Below, piece by piece: positions 40,421 through 52,500 of a stretch of DNA of 52,500 nucleotides. The notes under the pieces were generated by a model, which worked only from the letters and a program-made list of their open reading frames with translations, made no database searches and had not been told where the DNA came from. Numbering within the stretch: position 1 is the first letter of the stretch; every line of letters starts with the position of its first letter. The stretch covers positions 35,001 to 87,500 of the forward strand of contig MCFG01000070.1 in assembly GCA_002104895.1 (NCBI GenBank), in the 5' to 3' direction. Both the position numbers and the translations under genes were made by a program. The stretch comes from Anaeromyces robustus. Taxonomy: Eukaryota > Neocallimastigomycota > Neocallimastigomycetes > Neocallimastigales > Neocallimastigaceae.

Positions 40421-41647
40421 ATAAATATATATATATATATTTATATTTATATATATACTATTAACTAAATATTATTGTTTTTAATTTTTTTTAATAATAA
40501 TGATTGATGTATATTAATAGAATGAAAGGATAATCAGTTATTTTTTTTATAAAAAACAGAAAAGAAAAGGGTAAAATAAAAAACATTTCGATTTGATATA
40601 ATAAAAAATTGTTTTTATATTTTTTAATAAAATTATTATTTAGATTGTTAAATGAATAATTAATTTTTAAAAAATATTTCAAAGTATATAGTATACTTTA
40701 TGATATCAAGTGACTATTATAGAAGCTTCATTTAATTATTGAATTAAGTCACATCACTTTCAAAAGAAATGTTTTTTTTTTTTAAACAATATAAAAAGTT
40801 TAAATACATTTTAAAATATGAATAAAAGGAAAAAAATAATAATAAAAAAAGATACATTTTTGTTATTAACAATATTATTAAATATAAATTAAGATTATAA
40901 AAAATTATGTAATTTTTTTAAAAATATTCTTTCTTTTTTTTTTTTTTAGTATTGTATATACAATTTTTTTTATTATTGGTATTAATTTCTATATTCATTG
41001 CATATCATTTATATTAAAATTGTTTATAAATTTTATATTATCTCTTTCTATTATTATTATTATTAGTATTAGTATTATTTATTATTTTATTAATAATTTA
41101 TTTACTGAAAATTCTTATAATAATTTTTATAATATTTTCATATATTTTCTTATTTAAAACATTTTTTAAATATTTATACAAAATTATAATAAAATGTTTC
41201 AACCAATAATTTATTATAAATGAAATAAAGAAAAAAAGAAAAAAGAAAAAACTTGTAAATCATATGGTAAATCATTAATAAAATGCATTTTTAGGCATAT
41301 TAAAAATTAAAAAAGGTTAACATTTTATATAAAAATTATTATTATTATAAATTGTTTATTATAATAATAATTGTTATTATTCTTATTCTTATTCTTCTTC
41401 TTCTTATTATTTTATTTTTAATTAATAATTAAACTATTACTTTTATAATAATAATAATAATTATAATAATAATAATAATAATAATAAGTAAATAATCCAA
41501 TCAAAAAATTGAAAATTATGTAACAAATAATAAATGTAGGGAATAATTAATAAATTAATAAATTAATAAATTAATAAATATTAAAACTTAATAAATAAAT
41601 AAATAAAATAATAATAATAATAATAATGGATAATAATAAAAATATTA

Positions 41648-41800
<153 letters not shown>

Positions 41801-43865
41801 TAATAACAAAATAAAGGTTACTATATTTTGAATAATAAAAATAATAAATCTATCACTTAATAATTAATAATTAATGAATAATAGTTAAAACTGAGATATA
41901 TTTTTATGAATGTTCTTAATAATAGTTTTTTTTTTAATTTATTTTAATTATATTATATATAGTCAATTTTTTATATGTCTAATTTTAGTAGGTGTATTTA
42001 TACTATTGTTTATTATGTTTAATTACTTACATTAATATATTAATATAATATTGCATAATATTTATATTATATATAATTATTATAATATTATAATAATATA
42101 TTTAGTTTATAATATTTCTTTCTTTCTTTTTTTATTTTTACTATATTTTTAACAGAAGTCTTTTTTTTTTCTTTCTAATGAAAGAACAAAAGAGAAACAA
42201 AAAGCAAAAATGAAAAACAAAAACAGTAAAAATTTCTTTATTTTTTAGTTTCTTAAATTCAAATATGAATATTCGTTAATTAAAAACTAAAACTAAAATT
42301 TATTAATGTATATTTGTGTAAGGTAGTACAGAAATCACTAAGTAAATAATAGAATAATTCTATATAAATAAAAATAATAAGAGATTATGTAATTTTTAAT
42401 ATTTACTATTAATAAATAATTTAACTATTAACAACTTTTTTATATTCTATTTATATATGTATAAAATATATATATATTTATTTATAAACAAAGAAAAGAT
42501 ATTAATAAAAAAATTCTAAGAAATCATTAAATTAAACTTTAAAAGTTAAAATTTTAACCAAAATCTTTAAGTATTTTATTATTTATGTTACTTTGACTAT
42601 GGTTATATATAAAAGTATATAAAATAAAAATATATATATATAAAATAATATAAAAATAAATAAAAATAAATATAATATAAAAATATATAAAATATAAAAT
42701 ATAATATAAAAATAAATAACACTTTCATTAAATAAAATACAAAATAAAAAATTATCAAAATAAAAAGGAATAAAAAGAAAACGAAAAAAAAAAATCCATT
42801 TTTTTATATTAATTTATAATTGTTCTTTTTATTATTATAAAAAAATATATTAAGATAATAAAATAATAAATAATAATATAAAAATAAATATAAATATAAT
42901 TAATATTATGAGTAGTTAAATAATAAATAATAATGGATAATTGAAATAATAAGTAAATATTAATTATTTAAAAAATATATATTGGTAAACAAAACTGTCA
43001 ATTTAAAGAAAAAAAAATTAAAAAATTTATACCAACTTTTATTAAACATTAAAGCATAGGATGTTTTTTTGGTTTTGGTAATACAATATTTAATATTATT
43101 ACAAAAGTAAATATTGACTATTTAATATTAATGTATTAAAAAAGTAATTATTAAAAAAGTAATCATTAATTATAAGTATATTAAATATATTAATGTAAAT
43201 ATTAATTATTAATTATTAGTTATTAAATATTAATTATTAATTATAAATATTAATAATGTAAATATTAATAATTAAATATATTAATGTTGGTTGGTGTATT
43301 GTGGTATTTTTGAAAGTAAAAAAAAGAATAGAAAGAAAAAAAAATTATTGACATATTTATAATATATATATAAAAGAAAGAAAGCATATGATTTATTAAT
43401 AATTAAAAACATGCTTTAAAGGTGAGAAATAAAGCGGATTTTTTTTTACAAAAAAGGTACTGAAAATTTCTTTTTTTGTATATATTGATATATTTAAATA
43501 TAATATTCAAAATTATATATTAAAATATATTATTCAAGTTAAATGCTGAATATATATTTATTTTAAACTATATATATACTAAATATATTTATATTTATAT
43601 TTATATTTATATATAATAAATGGATGAATCAAAGCAAACATTTTTTGGATAATTACAAACAAAAAATTTAACTAATTAAAAAAATTTTTTTAAATTATAT
43701 TTATATTTATATATATTCCTTTTTTCCAGAGATTAAATTAAAATGGAATAATAAATATTTAATCTATTGCCAAATATATATAAATATAGTTTTTAACTAG
43801 AATAGAATAGAATATAATTGTTTCCTAAATAAGAAATACTTAAAACAAAACAAATCCAAAATCTG

Positions 43866-43896
<31 letters not shown>

Positions 43897-44062
43897 ATTA
43901 AATATAATTGATTACAATTACAAATATATTAGTAATATAAATTTAATGTCATGATTTTTTTTAATTAATAAAATTAATATATTAAAAAAAACATTACAAA
44001 AAAATATTTTTTAAATTATATATTATAATAGTATATATGATTATATACATTAAAAATATGTT

Positions 44063-44133
44063 AATTTATGAACCATTACATTATATTATATATTACAGTA
44101 ATATATAATAATGTAATGGTTCATTAATAAATT
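44063..44133. repeat. 71-bp snap-back palindrome
   Basis: AATTTATGAACCATTACATT (left) is mirrored by AATGTAATGGTTCATTAATA (right). Arms are about 34 and 36 bp with two small indels and a loop of about one base. Confidence 0.85.
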
Positions 44134-44232
44134 TTAATTTATATTTAACAAATAAATATTAATTAAAAAAAATTTTTTTTTCTTTTGAAAAATTAATTAG
44201 GTTTAAATAAATAAAAAAATTTTTTTATACAT

Positions 44233-44263
44233 TTTATAAAGAAAAGTAACAATTACTAATTAA

Positions 44264-44348
<85 letters not shown>

Positions 44349-44549
44349 TTTCGAGATAATAAAAACTTCATTATACTACTTCAAATTACAAGATTTAGAA
44401 TGCAAATTCTAAGTGTCATTAAATATAAAACTTGTTTGATAATTTTCAGTTAGGGGAATTTGACGGGTATTAGATGTTTAAATAATTTTTTTTTACAATT
44501 TATAAAGAAAAGTAACAATTACTAATTAAAATAATAATAATAAATTTTC
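44233..44549. repeat. Direct duplication with unequal (AAT)n expansion
   Basis: TTTATAAAGAAAAGTAACAATTACTAATTAAA followed by (AAT)n and AAATTTTC occurs at 44233-44352 and again at 44499-44549. In the first copy the AAT tract is about 80 bp; in the second it is about 12 bp. The non-repeat flanks are identical on the left for over 30 bases. Confidence 0.9.
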
Positions 44550-45201
44550 TAATTACAATAAAGGTATTATATTCAATTAATATATATATTTTAATAATAA
44601 ATATATAATAAATATTTAAAAAGAAACTAAAAATAACTTTTATATATATTTATTTTTTTAAATTACAATAAATTTTTTTTTTACACCAAACAACATTTTA
44701 ATTACACCCAGGAATTGATAAAAAAAAATAAATTTATATTATTTTCAATTTTCGTTAATGTTAATTAAATCAATAAAATATAATGTATAAAAAAAATAGA
44801 ATGAAATTATAAATAATATATGTATAAAATAAAATAATATAAAATAAAATAAAATAAAATAATTATTATTATTAAAAAAAAAGGAATATATATAAAATAT
44901 TAGAAAAAAAAACCAATTTAGAATAAATAATAATAACTGAAATGATAATAAAGGCAAATGACAATAAATATTATTTCGTTATTTCGATTATCCTTTATCC
45001 ATATTCCCTAATTTTTTTTTTTTTTTATACCATTATAATCAAATTTTTTTTTATTATATTCAGGTGTGGATAAATAATTAAAAATAAATAATATTTTTTG
45101 TTTATTTTTACTTGATTTATGATTCATATTAAGTAATCAATAAGAATAAAGTAAAAAAAAATTTTTTTAATAATATATTATTTATTTATTTAAATAAAAA
45201 T

Positions 45202-45269
45202 ATATGTGTATTATATATTGGTATATAATAAATAAATATGTGTATTATATATTAATATATAATAAATAA
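45202..45269. repeat. 34-bp tandem duplication
   Basis: ATATGTGTATTATATATTGG plus TATATAATAAATAA is repeated once at 45236 with a single-site difference (TTGG to TTAA). Confidence 0.85.
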
Positions 45270-46600
45270 ATTAAATAAATTTTTTTTTAATTATTCCTGG
45301 TATATTTTTTATAAATATTAAAGTTTAAAAAAAAATTTAAACATCAGTTATGTCAATACACATAAAATAGAATATCATATTACATTTCATATAGTTTTTA
45401 AGTATTTTAATATATGTATAATTGAACCATAAAAGACTTTAATATATATAAAAATGATTGTTACACTATACTTATTATATATTAATTTTATTAACCAATA
45501 TAATAAATTTTATAATATTAAATAATAAATATTTAATTATAAAATTATTTCTATGTTTTATAAATATATTATAATATACTGTGAAATATATATTAATATT
45601 AAATTTAAATAATAATTTTAATATTTAAATTAATATAAAATTTTTTAATTAAATTAGAAATAATAATTATTTAAATTAATTATTATAATATTCTTTTTTT
45701 TTTTTTTTTTTTTAAAAAATGGAATAAATATATTTTATATGCGTATATTTGGTATAAATAATATATATATAAATATATTATAGAATATTTATAGAATATA
45801 TTAAATTAATTGTTACAATATAAATATTATATGAGTGAATATATAAAATATTAAAAATGTAATGTTTTTTCTTTTATTATATATACTAATGGTTTAATTG
45901 TTTATGTACAATATAAATAATTTTTTTTTTTTTTTCAATTTTATTTTTCTTTTAAATATATATACTATTTAATATAATTATTATACTGTTTAATTTCTAT
46001 AAGTATATTATATCACATATTAAGTAATACATACTAATTATATATATTTTATATAAATATTTATATAAATATTTTTTATTAATTATTAAGATTTAGAACA
46101 TTGATTTAGAATTTAATAAATTCATCTTCAAACTTTTTGGAAATTAATTTATAATTTAATTACAAAAAATTTACAAAAGAATAATATATTTTATTATAAA
46201 GAATAAAATATATATAATGTTCTTTTTTCCTGTATAAAAGAGAATTTTTCCTTTATTTTTTTTTTTTCTTTAAATAAAACTTTTTTTTTATAAAATTTTT
46301 TATTACTATGTATAAAATATAAAATAACTAAATAAAATAAAAAATAATAATTATATTTAAAATATATTTTATCTTTTTTTATTTATATTTATTTTATATT
46401 TTATATTTTGTATAAAAATTTAAACTATTTTTATATACTTTTTTAAACATTTTTTTATATTTTAACAATAGATTTAATTATAAAACAAAGTGATATATTT
46501 TTTTAGAAAAAAAAAAATAAACAGTTTTTTATACTGTAAAATGAAAAATCTTTTTTAAAAATTGTTTTTAAAAAATCAGAACAAATAACAATAAAGTTTT

Positions 46601-46638
<38 letters not shown>

Positions 46639-48321
46639 TATAAAAGATAAGAAAAAAGAAAACAAATAAATTAAAAGAAAATATATATATATAAAAATCA
46701 ATGGTTTCAACTACTTTATATAGATAATTAATTCTAATCATTATCTATAATTACTTAAATATCATAAAAAAAAGTAATAATATTAAAATCAATTCAATAA
46801 ATATACCAAATAAAGATAACAAAAAAAAATAAATAAATAAAAAATAAAATCAAAAATAAAATCAAAAATATAATAAAATTAACCTAGTTTAAAAAAATAA
46901 TGAAATAAAAAAATAATTAAAAAATAAAATTTAAAATAAAAATAAAAATAAAAAATTCAACAATTTTTTTTTTTAATAATTATAATTAATATTAAATTTC
47001 AATAAATTTTTAATTGAATTATTCAACATTCTTTTTTTTTTAAAAAATATAATATATTATAAAAATATATATTATAAATAATTAGTTTAAAATACATGTT
47101 TTTATTCAGGATATAATTAAAAATTTAAAATAAGAAAACTGTTAAGAATAATAAAAATAGAGGAAAAAGGGATTTAATTAATTAGTAATCTCAATTAAAT
47201 AAAAAATATTGTATATTTTTTTTAATATTATACCAAATTAAATTAAAAATTCTTTCAGTCAAAGCAAAATACAAAAAAATTTTTTTATCCTAAAAAAAAT
47301 AAAAATATTGTTAAAATTTTTTTCTTTAAAAAATAGAAATAATTAATTAACATTCTATTTATTTTCAATATATTTCAGCTAATTTAATTGATATTTAATT
47401 ATTATTATAATTAAAGCCATACAATTTAATTTTTTTTTTTAAATAATTAAATTATCTTTTTTTACTTAATAATATAGAAAAATAGATTAATTGTTGAATG
47501 TCTTTCAGTTTTTATTAATTATTTAAAAATATATTTAAATATATTTAAAAGTTTATCAAAAAATAATAAAGAGTATCTTTATAATTTTTTATTCAATTAA
47601 AAATTAAAAAATTTAGCAATAACGAAAGAAAATTTAGAAAAGTAAGTGTTCGATTAACATAAATTATAATAAATTATATAATATGTTATATTTTTTTAAA
47701 AAAAAATTAAATAATAATAATAATAATAATAATAGAAAGTAATAATAATAGTTAATAATAGTAAAAGTTAAAATGATTAATTTAATAATAATTATAATGA
47801 TAGAAATTAAATAATATAATAACATAATAATAGTGATAATAAAATAATTATTTAATAGTATAATATAAATTTTTATACAGAAATTTAAAATATAGTTTTT
47901 AAATATAAAAATTTAAAATAGAAGTACAATATATCTGAATAACAATTTATATATAATTTTTTCTTTAAAATAGTTTTTTTGTCAAAAGTTATTCTTTCTT
48001 ATTGTATAATATAAATAAAACAGGTATTTATTCTTTTTTATTTTATTAAATATTAAATATATAATTAAAAATCTATATATATACATTATTATTTTTTTAT
48101 TATACATTACCTATTTATATATATAATTATATATAATTATTAAAATATATATATTTATATAAACATATTTAATTATTTATATCATAAATAATGATTATAA
48201 AATTACTTTTCAATAAAAAATATTAATTCATAAAATTTTTATATTAATATAATAATATTAATAATATTTTTTTTTTCAAAATATATATATTAAAACAAAA
48301 CAAAAAAAAAAAAAATAGAAA

Positions 48322-51300
48322 ATGACTGTAATATCATTAAATCGTGATGATAGTGAAGTCACTGTCGAAGTAAAAGATAAAAATTCAGATTCAAACTTAA
48401 AACAAAAGAGTGGACCACCTTCAGGTATGGGACCCCCACCAGGTATGGGACCCCCATCAGGCATGGGACCACCACCAGGAATGGGTGGACCTCCAGGAAA
48501 AGGAGGACCTCCAGGTAAAGGATTTCCACCAGGTAAAGGATTTCCACCAGGTAAAGGAGGACCACCACCAGGAGGAATGGGTGGACCACCAAAAATTCGT
48601 ACAGATCCTCCTGTAAAATTCCTTGAACTATTTCAATTCGCTACTACTGGTGAAAAATTATTTTTATACATAGGTTTAGTTGCTATTGTATTGGAAGGTA
48701 TTGCAACCCCATTGTTAACATTTGTTTTTGGTGAAGTTTTAAATGTTTTCACTGATCGTGAAAAAAGTAAAGTTTTATCATCTTTCCCTAAAAATCATCC
48801 TGCTTATATGCCAAAAATGGAAAGTACTGTATTTTTAAGTAGTGTAAATAGTTATATTAAATACTTTATAATTTTAGGTATAGTAGCATTTGTATGTTCA
48901 TTTAGTTGGTATTACATCTTTACAATTACTGGTGCTAGACAAACAACTAGAATTCGTTTATTAGCTTTTGATGCTATGTTAAAACAAAGCATTACTTGGC
49001 ATGAAACTAAAAATGCTGGTGAATTAACAGGTGGAATTGTTAGTGATACTTTAACCATTCAAGATGGTATATCTGATAAGATTGGTCGTTTTATCGTACA
49101 AATCATCACTATTATTGGTTGTTTTGGAATAGCATTCTATCGTTGTTGGCAATTAACATTAATTTTAGTCATAGGTATTCCAATTATTAGTATATCTGGT
49201 GTAGTTCTTGGAACAAATATGGCAAAATTAGGTCGTCAATCAGCTTTTGCTTTCACTAAAGCAGCTGGTGTTGCTCAACAATCTTTATCCATGATACGTA
49301 CAGTTAGTTCATTTGGTGCTGAAAAACAAGAATTAAAAAGATATGCTGATACTTTAGCTGTTACAGTTAAAATTGGTATGAAACGTGCTCATGTAGTTGG
49401 TATTTGTTTAGGTGTTGCCTTTGCTGTAAGTTATATTATTTATTCAGCTGCATTCTTCTTTGGTGTTAGATTTGTTGGTAAAGTTTCAAATCCAGGGGAT
49501 AGAAACGCAGGTGATATTTTAAATGTTCTTATGGCTATTATTATGGCTTGTAGTACTTTGAATGGTTTAACTTCTAATGTTACTACTTTTACTGATGCAT
49601 GTGCTGCTGCTGGTACTCTTTTTAATGTTATTAAAAGTGCTCCAAACAATATTGAAATTAAAACTGATGGTAAGAATGATAAAGATAAAGATCAACTTAA
49701 AGGTACTATTGAATTCCGTGATGTTCATTTTTCTTATCCATCACGTCCAGATATTGAAGTTTTAAAAGGATTATCGTTTACTTGTGAACCTGGTCAAACT
49801 ATTGCTTTAGTTGGTACATCTGGTAGTGGTAAATCTACTGTAATTCAACTTTTAGAAAGATTCTATGATATTGCTAGTGGTGATATCTTAGTCGATGGTA
49901 AAAGTATTTATAACTATGATGTTAATTTCCTTCGTAGTAATATCGGTATTGTTTTACAAGAGCCAACTCTTTTTGAAGCAACTATTGGTGAAAATATTAA
50001 AATTACTCGTCCAGATGCTTCTCAAGAAGAAATTGAAAAAGCTGCCAAATTAGCCTTTTGTCACGACTTTATTGATGATTTACCTATGGGTTACAATACT
50101 TCAACCGGTGAACGTGGTGCTCAATTAAGTGGTGGACAAAAGCAACGTATTTGTATTGCACGTGCCTTAATTGGTAATCCAAAGATTTTATTATTAGATG
50201 AAGCTACAGCTACATTGGATAATCGTTCTGAAAAAACTGTACAAATGGCTCTTGATTCTGCCTCTATTGGTCGTACCACTTTAGTTATTGCACATCGTTT
50301 AACTACTGTTAGAGATGCTGATTGTATTTTAGTAATGGATAAAGGAAAAATTATTGAAAAAGGTACTCATGATGAATTAATGGCTTATGGTTCTAAAGGT
50401 GTTTACTATGGTCTTGTTAAAACACAAGAGTTATTAGCTAATAATGAAGAATCTGTTGTAGATTCATCTGATGTTAATGAAAGTAGTTATGTTAGTACTG
50501 ATGAAGATGTTGATCCTTCTGAAGCTACTTATGGACAAAGTGAAGAAAATCTTTTATTACAAAAGGATGAAAGTGAAAGTGAAAGTGATAATACTAATAA
50601 TAGAGATGAAGGTATCTTAAAACTCAATAATAAACATCTTAGTTACCAAGAGTCAGAACTTAATAATAAACATCTTAGTTTCCAAGAATCAGAATCACAA
50701 CGTAAATTTTTCCATAAATATACTTTTTCTGAAAGTATGAAATATGAAAGAAATGATATTCGTAATCAATTATATAATTTAAAGAATGAATTAGCTTTAA
50801 CTAAAGAAAAAGAAATTTCTAATAATACTAATTCTATTCCAGATGATGATAATAATGATGGTGATGCTGATACTGAAAATCATTCTCAAAATGGTTCTAG
50901 TATTAAAAAGAATCATAAACGTCATAGTACCTATGCTTCTAGTAGATTAAGAAATTCCATTAATGGTAATGATAATGATTTATCTGACTCCAAACGTGAT
51001 AGTACTTATACCTATGAATCTATTCCATTAAAACGTAATACTACTTTAATTTCTGAAGCTGAAATCAAAGAATTAGAAAAAAATTTAAAATTTGATAAAA
51101 AGAATAATCGTTATCTTCAAAAGGAAGAAGATTATAGTAAGAGAAATACTATTCCTGTTAAAAAACTTTGGAAATTAATTAAAGGATTCCGTCATATTTT
51201 CATTTTATCCATTATTGGTTCTGCTTTTAATGGATGTGTTCAACCTGTTTTTTCAATTATTTACTCTAATGCTATTAATCTTTTCCGTGAAACAGATACA

Positions 51301-52500
51301 GACAAAATGTATCATGATGCTACACTTTGGTCCCTTCTTTTCATTGGTTTAGCTTTTGCCAACTTCCTTTCCTTTTATGCTCAGACTGGTGGTCAAATTG
51401 CTTGTGGTATGAAACTTTCTCATTCCCTTCGTATTAAACTTTTTGATAATATGCTTCGTCAAGATATAAGTTATTTTGATAGTCATGATGTTGGTACTAA
51501 TCATGAAGCCAAACGTGTTCGTATTGGTGGTGCAGCAAATAAAGCAGCTGCTAAATCTGTTGGATCTGGTTCATTAACTTCAAAACTTTCTACGGAAGCT
51601 TCATTGGTAAGTGGTGTTATGACCTATTTTGGTAATAGTATTCAAATTATATGTTGTATTGGTGGTGCTTTAATTATTGCTTTTAGTAATGGTTGGAAAT
51701 TAGCACTTATTATTTTAGTCACTGTTCCATTTACTATTATCTCTGGTCTTTTCCAAATGAAATCTAAATCCTATATTACTGGTCCTACTCGTACTCATTA
51801 TGAAGACGCCTCTCAAATAGCTTGTGAAGCCATAGAAAATATTAAGACAGTATTTGCTTTAAATATTAAGAATCGTTTCTATAATAATTATAAATTAAAA
51901 CTTATTGAACCGGATAAACGTTTAGCCCATCGTTCTGTCGTTAGTAGTTTAGGTTATGGTGTTTCAAGTTCTATTACTTTCTTTACCTATGCTATAGGCT
52001 TCTATTTTGGTTCAAAATTTGTTAGTACTGAAGAATATTCCTTTAAACAAATGATGTTAGTCTTTGCTTCTATTGTTTTCTCTTCGGATACAATTGGTCG
52101 TTATGCCTCATTAATGCCTGATTTAAACAAATCAAAAGTAGCTCTTTATCATGTTATTGATCTTTTAAATCAAAAATCTAAAATTGATCCATTTGATAAA
52201 TCTGGTCAACCATTTAATCCTGATAAACCAGTTTCTGTAGAAATTTCTAATTTAAGATTCCGTTATCCAGCTCGTCCAGCGGTACCTATTTTACGTTTTA
52301 AGCATGGTGATGGTTTCCATATTGAACCTGGAGAAAATTGTGCTATTGTAGGTTCTAGTGGTTGTGGTAAGAGTACAATTATTTCTTTAATTTTAAGATG
52401 GTATGATCCAAGAAAAGGTAATATTAATATTAATAATATTAGTAATAAGGATTATAATATTGGTGAATTAAGAAGAAGTATTAGTATTGTTAGTCAAGAA
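48322..52500 (+). CDS. P-glycoprotein-type full ABC transporter (ABCB), 3' end missing
   Basis: One frame without introns runs from the ATG for 1393 codons to the window edge. The order is N-terminal tail, TMD1, NBD1, linker, TMD2, start of NBD2: a full ABCB exporter, which moves lipophilic compounds or lipids out of the cell or into vacuoles using ATP. NBD1 has Walker A GTSGSGKST (498-506), Q-loop LQEPTLF, signature LSGGQ (602-606), Walker B ILLLDEATAT (D626, E627) and H-loop H658. NBD2 has Walker A GSSGCGKST (1344-1352) and is cut just after the Q-loop SQE. Residues 30-91 are Gly/Pro-rich GMGPPPGMG and GKGFPPGKG repeats, unusual for the family. The linker (about 690-950) is very long, acidic and Ser-rich, with a tandem 12-residue duplication and several Arg-x-Ser/Thr sites. 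Codon use is richer in C-ending codons than in the spliced genes. Confidence 0.95.
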   Translation, partial: MTVISLNRDDSEVTVEVKDKNSDSNLKQKSGPPSGMGPPPGMGPPSGMGPPPGMGGPPGKGGPPGKGFPPGKGFPPGKGGPPPGGMGGPPKIRTDPPVKFLELFQFATTGEKLFLYIGLVAIVLEGIATPLLTFVFGEVLNVFTDREKSKVLSSFPKNHPAYMPKMESTVFLSSVNSYIKYFIILGIVAFVCSFSWYYIFTITGARQTTRIRLLAFDAMLKQSITWHETKNAGELTGGIVSDTLTIQDGISDKIGRFIVQIITIIGCFGIAFYRCWQLTLILVIGIPIISISGVVLGTNMAKLGRQSAFAFTKAAGVAQQSLSMIRTVSSFGAEKQELKRYADTLAVTVKIGMKRAHVVGICLGVAFAVSYIIYSAAFFFGVRFVGKVSNPGDRNAGDILNVLMAIIMACSTLNGLTSNVTTFTDACAAAGTLFNVIKSAPNNIEIKTDGKNDKDKDQLKGTIEFRDVHFSYPSRPDIEVLKGLSFTCEPGQTIALVGTSGSGKSTVIQLLERFYDIASGDILVDGKSIYNYDVNFLRSNIGIVLQEPTLFEATIGENIKITRPDASQEEIEKAAKLAFCHDFIDDLPMGYNTSTGERGAQLSGGQKQRICIARALIGNPKILLLDEATATLDNRSEKTVQMALDSASIGRTTLVIAHRLTTVRDADCILVMDKGKIIEKGTHDELMAYGSKGVYYGLVKTQELLANNEESVVDSSDVNESSYVSTDEDVDPSEATYGQSEENLLLQKDESESESDNTNNRDEGILKLNNKHLSYQESELNNKHLSFQESESQRKFFHKYTFSESMKYERNDIRNQLYNLKNELALTKEKEISNNTNSIPDDDNNDGDADTENHSQNGSSIKKNHKRHSTYASSRLRNSINGNDNDLSDSKRDSTYTYESIPLKRNTTLISEAEIKELEKNLKFDKKNNRYLQKEEDYSKRNTIPVKKLWKLIKGFRHIFILSIIGSAFNGCVQPVFSIIYSNAINLFRETDTDKMYHDATLWSLLFIGLAFANFLSFYAQTGGQIACGMKLSHSLRIKLFDNMLRQDISYFDSHDVGTNHEAKRVRIGGAANKAAAKSVGSGSLTSKLSTEASLVSGVMTYFGNSIQIICCIGGALIIAFSNGWKLALIILVTVPFTIISGLFQMKSKSYITGPTRTHYEDASQIACEAIENIKTVFALNIKNRFYNNYKLKLIEPDKRLAHRSVVSSLGYGVSSSITFFTYAIGFYFGSKFVSTEEYSFKQMMLVFASIVFSSDTIGRYASLMPDLNKSKVALYHVIDLLNQKSKIDPFDKSGQPFNPDKPVSVEISNLRFRYPARPAVPILRFKHGDGFHIEPGENCAIVGSSGCGKSTIISLILRWYDPRKGNININNISNKDYNIGELRRSISIVSQE
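48409..48594 (+). repeat. Imperfect in-frame GGxCCACC repeat coding a Gly/Pro-rich tail
   Basis: Repeats of the GGTATGGGACCCCCACCA and GGTAAAGGATTTCCACCA types code GMGPPP and GKGFPP units at the start of the ABC transporter. It is among the most G+C-rich stretches of the window. The complementary strand is open too, but that is a shadow. Confidence 0.85.
50623..50694 (+). repeat. 36-bp in-frame tandem duplication in the ABC linker
   Basis: Copies 50623-50658 and 50659-50694 encode LNNKHLSYQESE and LNNKHLSFQESE, differing by a few bases. The frame is kept, so it adds twelve residues to the linker at residues 768-791. Confidence 0.95.

Noticed and set aside
48276-48592. Gly/Pro-rich and Val/Leu-rich minus-strand frames
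   Set aside because: Shadows of the GMGPPP repeat of the ABC transporter; the plus-strand frame continues into a full exporter.

Overview
This is nuclear DNA of a eukaryote with extreme A+T content: long homopolymers, (AAT)n/(ATT)n and (TTTA)n tracts, and short A+T-rich GT..AG introns. Four things point to an anaerobic gut fungus (Neocallimastigomycota). They are Asn-rich low-complexity insertions inside proteins; an intronless bacterial-type nucleoside permease; decayed ankyrin repeats of the 'LLIDYANKN' type; and an Sfi1-type centrin-binding protein, which suits a lineage with flagellated zoospores. The assignment is inference from style and gene content; Dictyostelium-like amoebae were the main alternative.

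Layout. 1-479: 3' end of an intronless membrane-protein gene, unrecognised, perhaps bacterial in style. 3965-6490: NAPE-PLD-type metallo-beta-lactamase-fold phospholipase, 6 exons. 8468-15800: a 17-exon Sfi1-like protein with about 24 Trp-centred repeats. 16362-18738: inositol-tetrakisphosphate 1-kinase (ITPK1), 8 exons. 20988-25073: a 1087-residue Asn-rich protein of unknown function, 4 exons. 29499-30812 (minus strand): intronless NupG-type nucleoside:H+ symporter. 34.4-40.4 kb: a graveyard of decayed coding sequence (ankyrin repeats, an SH3-like domain and unrecognised pieces) among long microsatellites, palindromes and a minisatellite. 48322 to the window end: an intronless P-glycoprotein-type ABC transporter, cut off in its second nucleotide-binding domain.

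The genes do not form an operon or an obvious pathway; each seems to be its own transcription unit. The spliced exon chains were built by hand. Each of the four complete spliced genes closes on a whole number of codons (468, 1616, 338 and 1087 residues), which supports the junctions. The permease and the ABC transporter visibly use more C-ending and GGT/CGT codons than the spliced genes, which in these genomes usually goes with high expression.

No CRISPR array, rRNA, tRNA or clearly autonomous transposon was found. No wholly new multi-gene system is evident. The best leads are the bacterial-origin permease, an ITPK1 in a fungus, the repeat-by-exon structure of the Sfi1 gene, the unknown 1087-residue protein, and the decay zone with its perfect inverted repeats.
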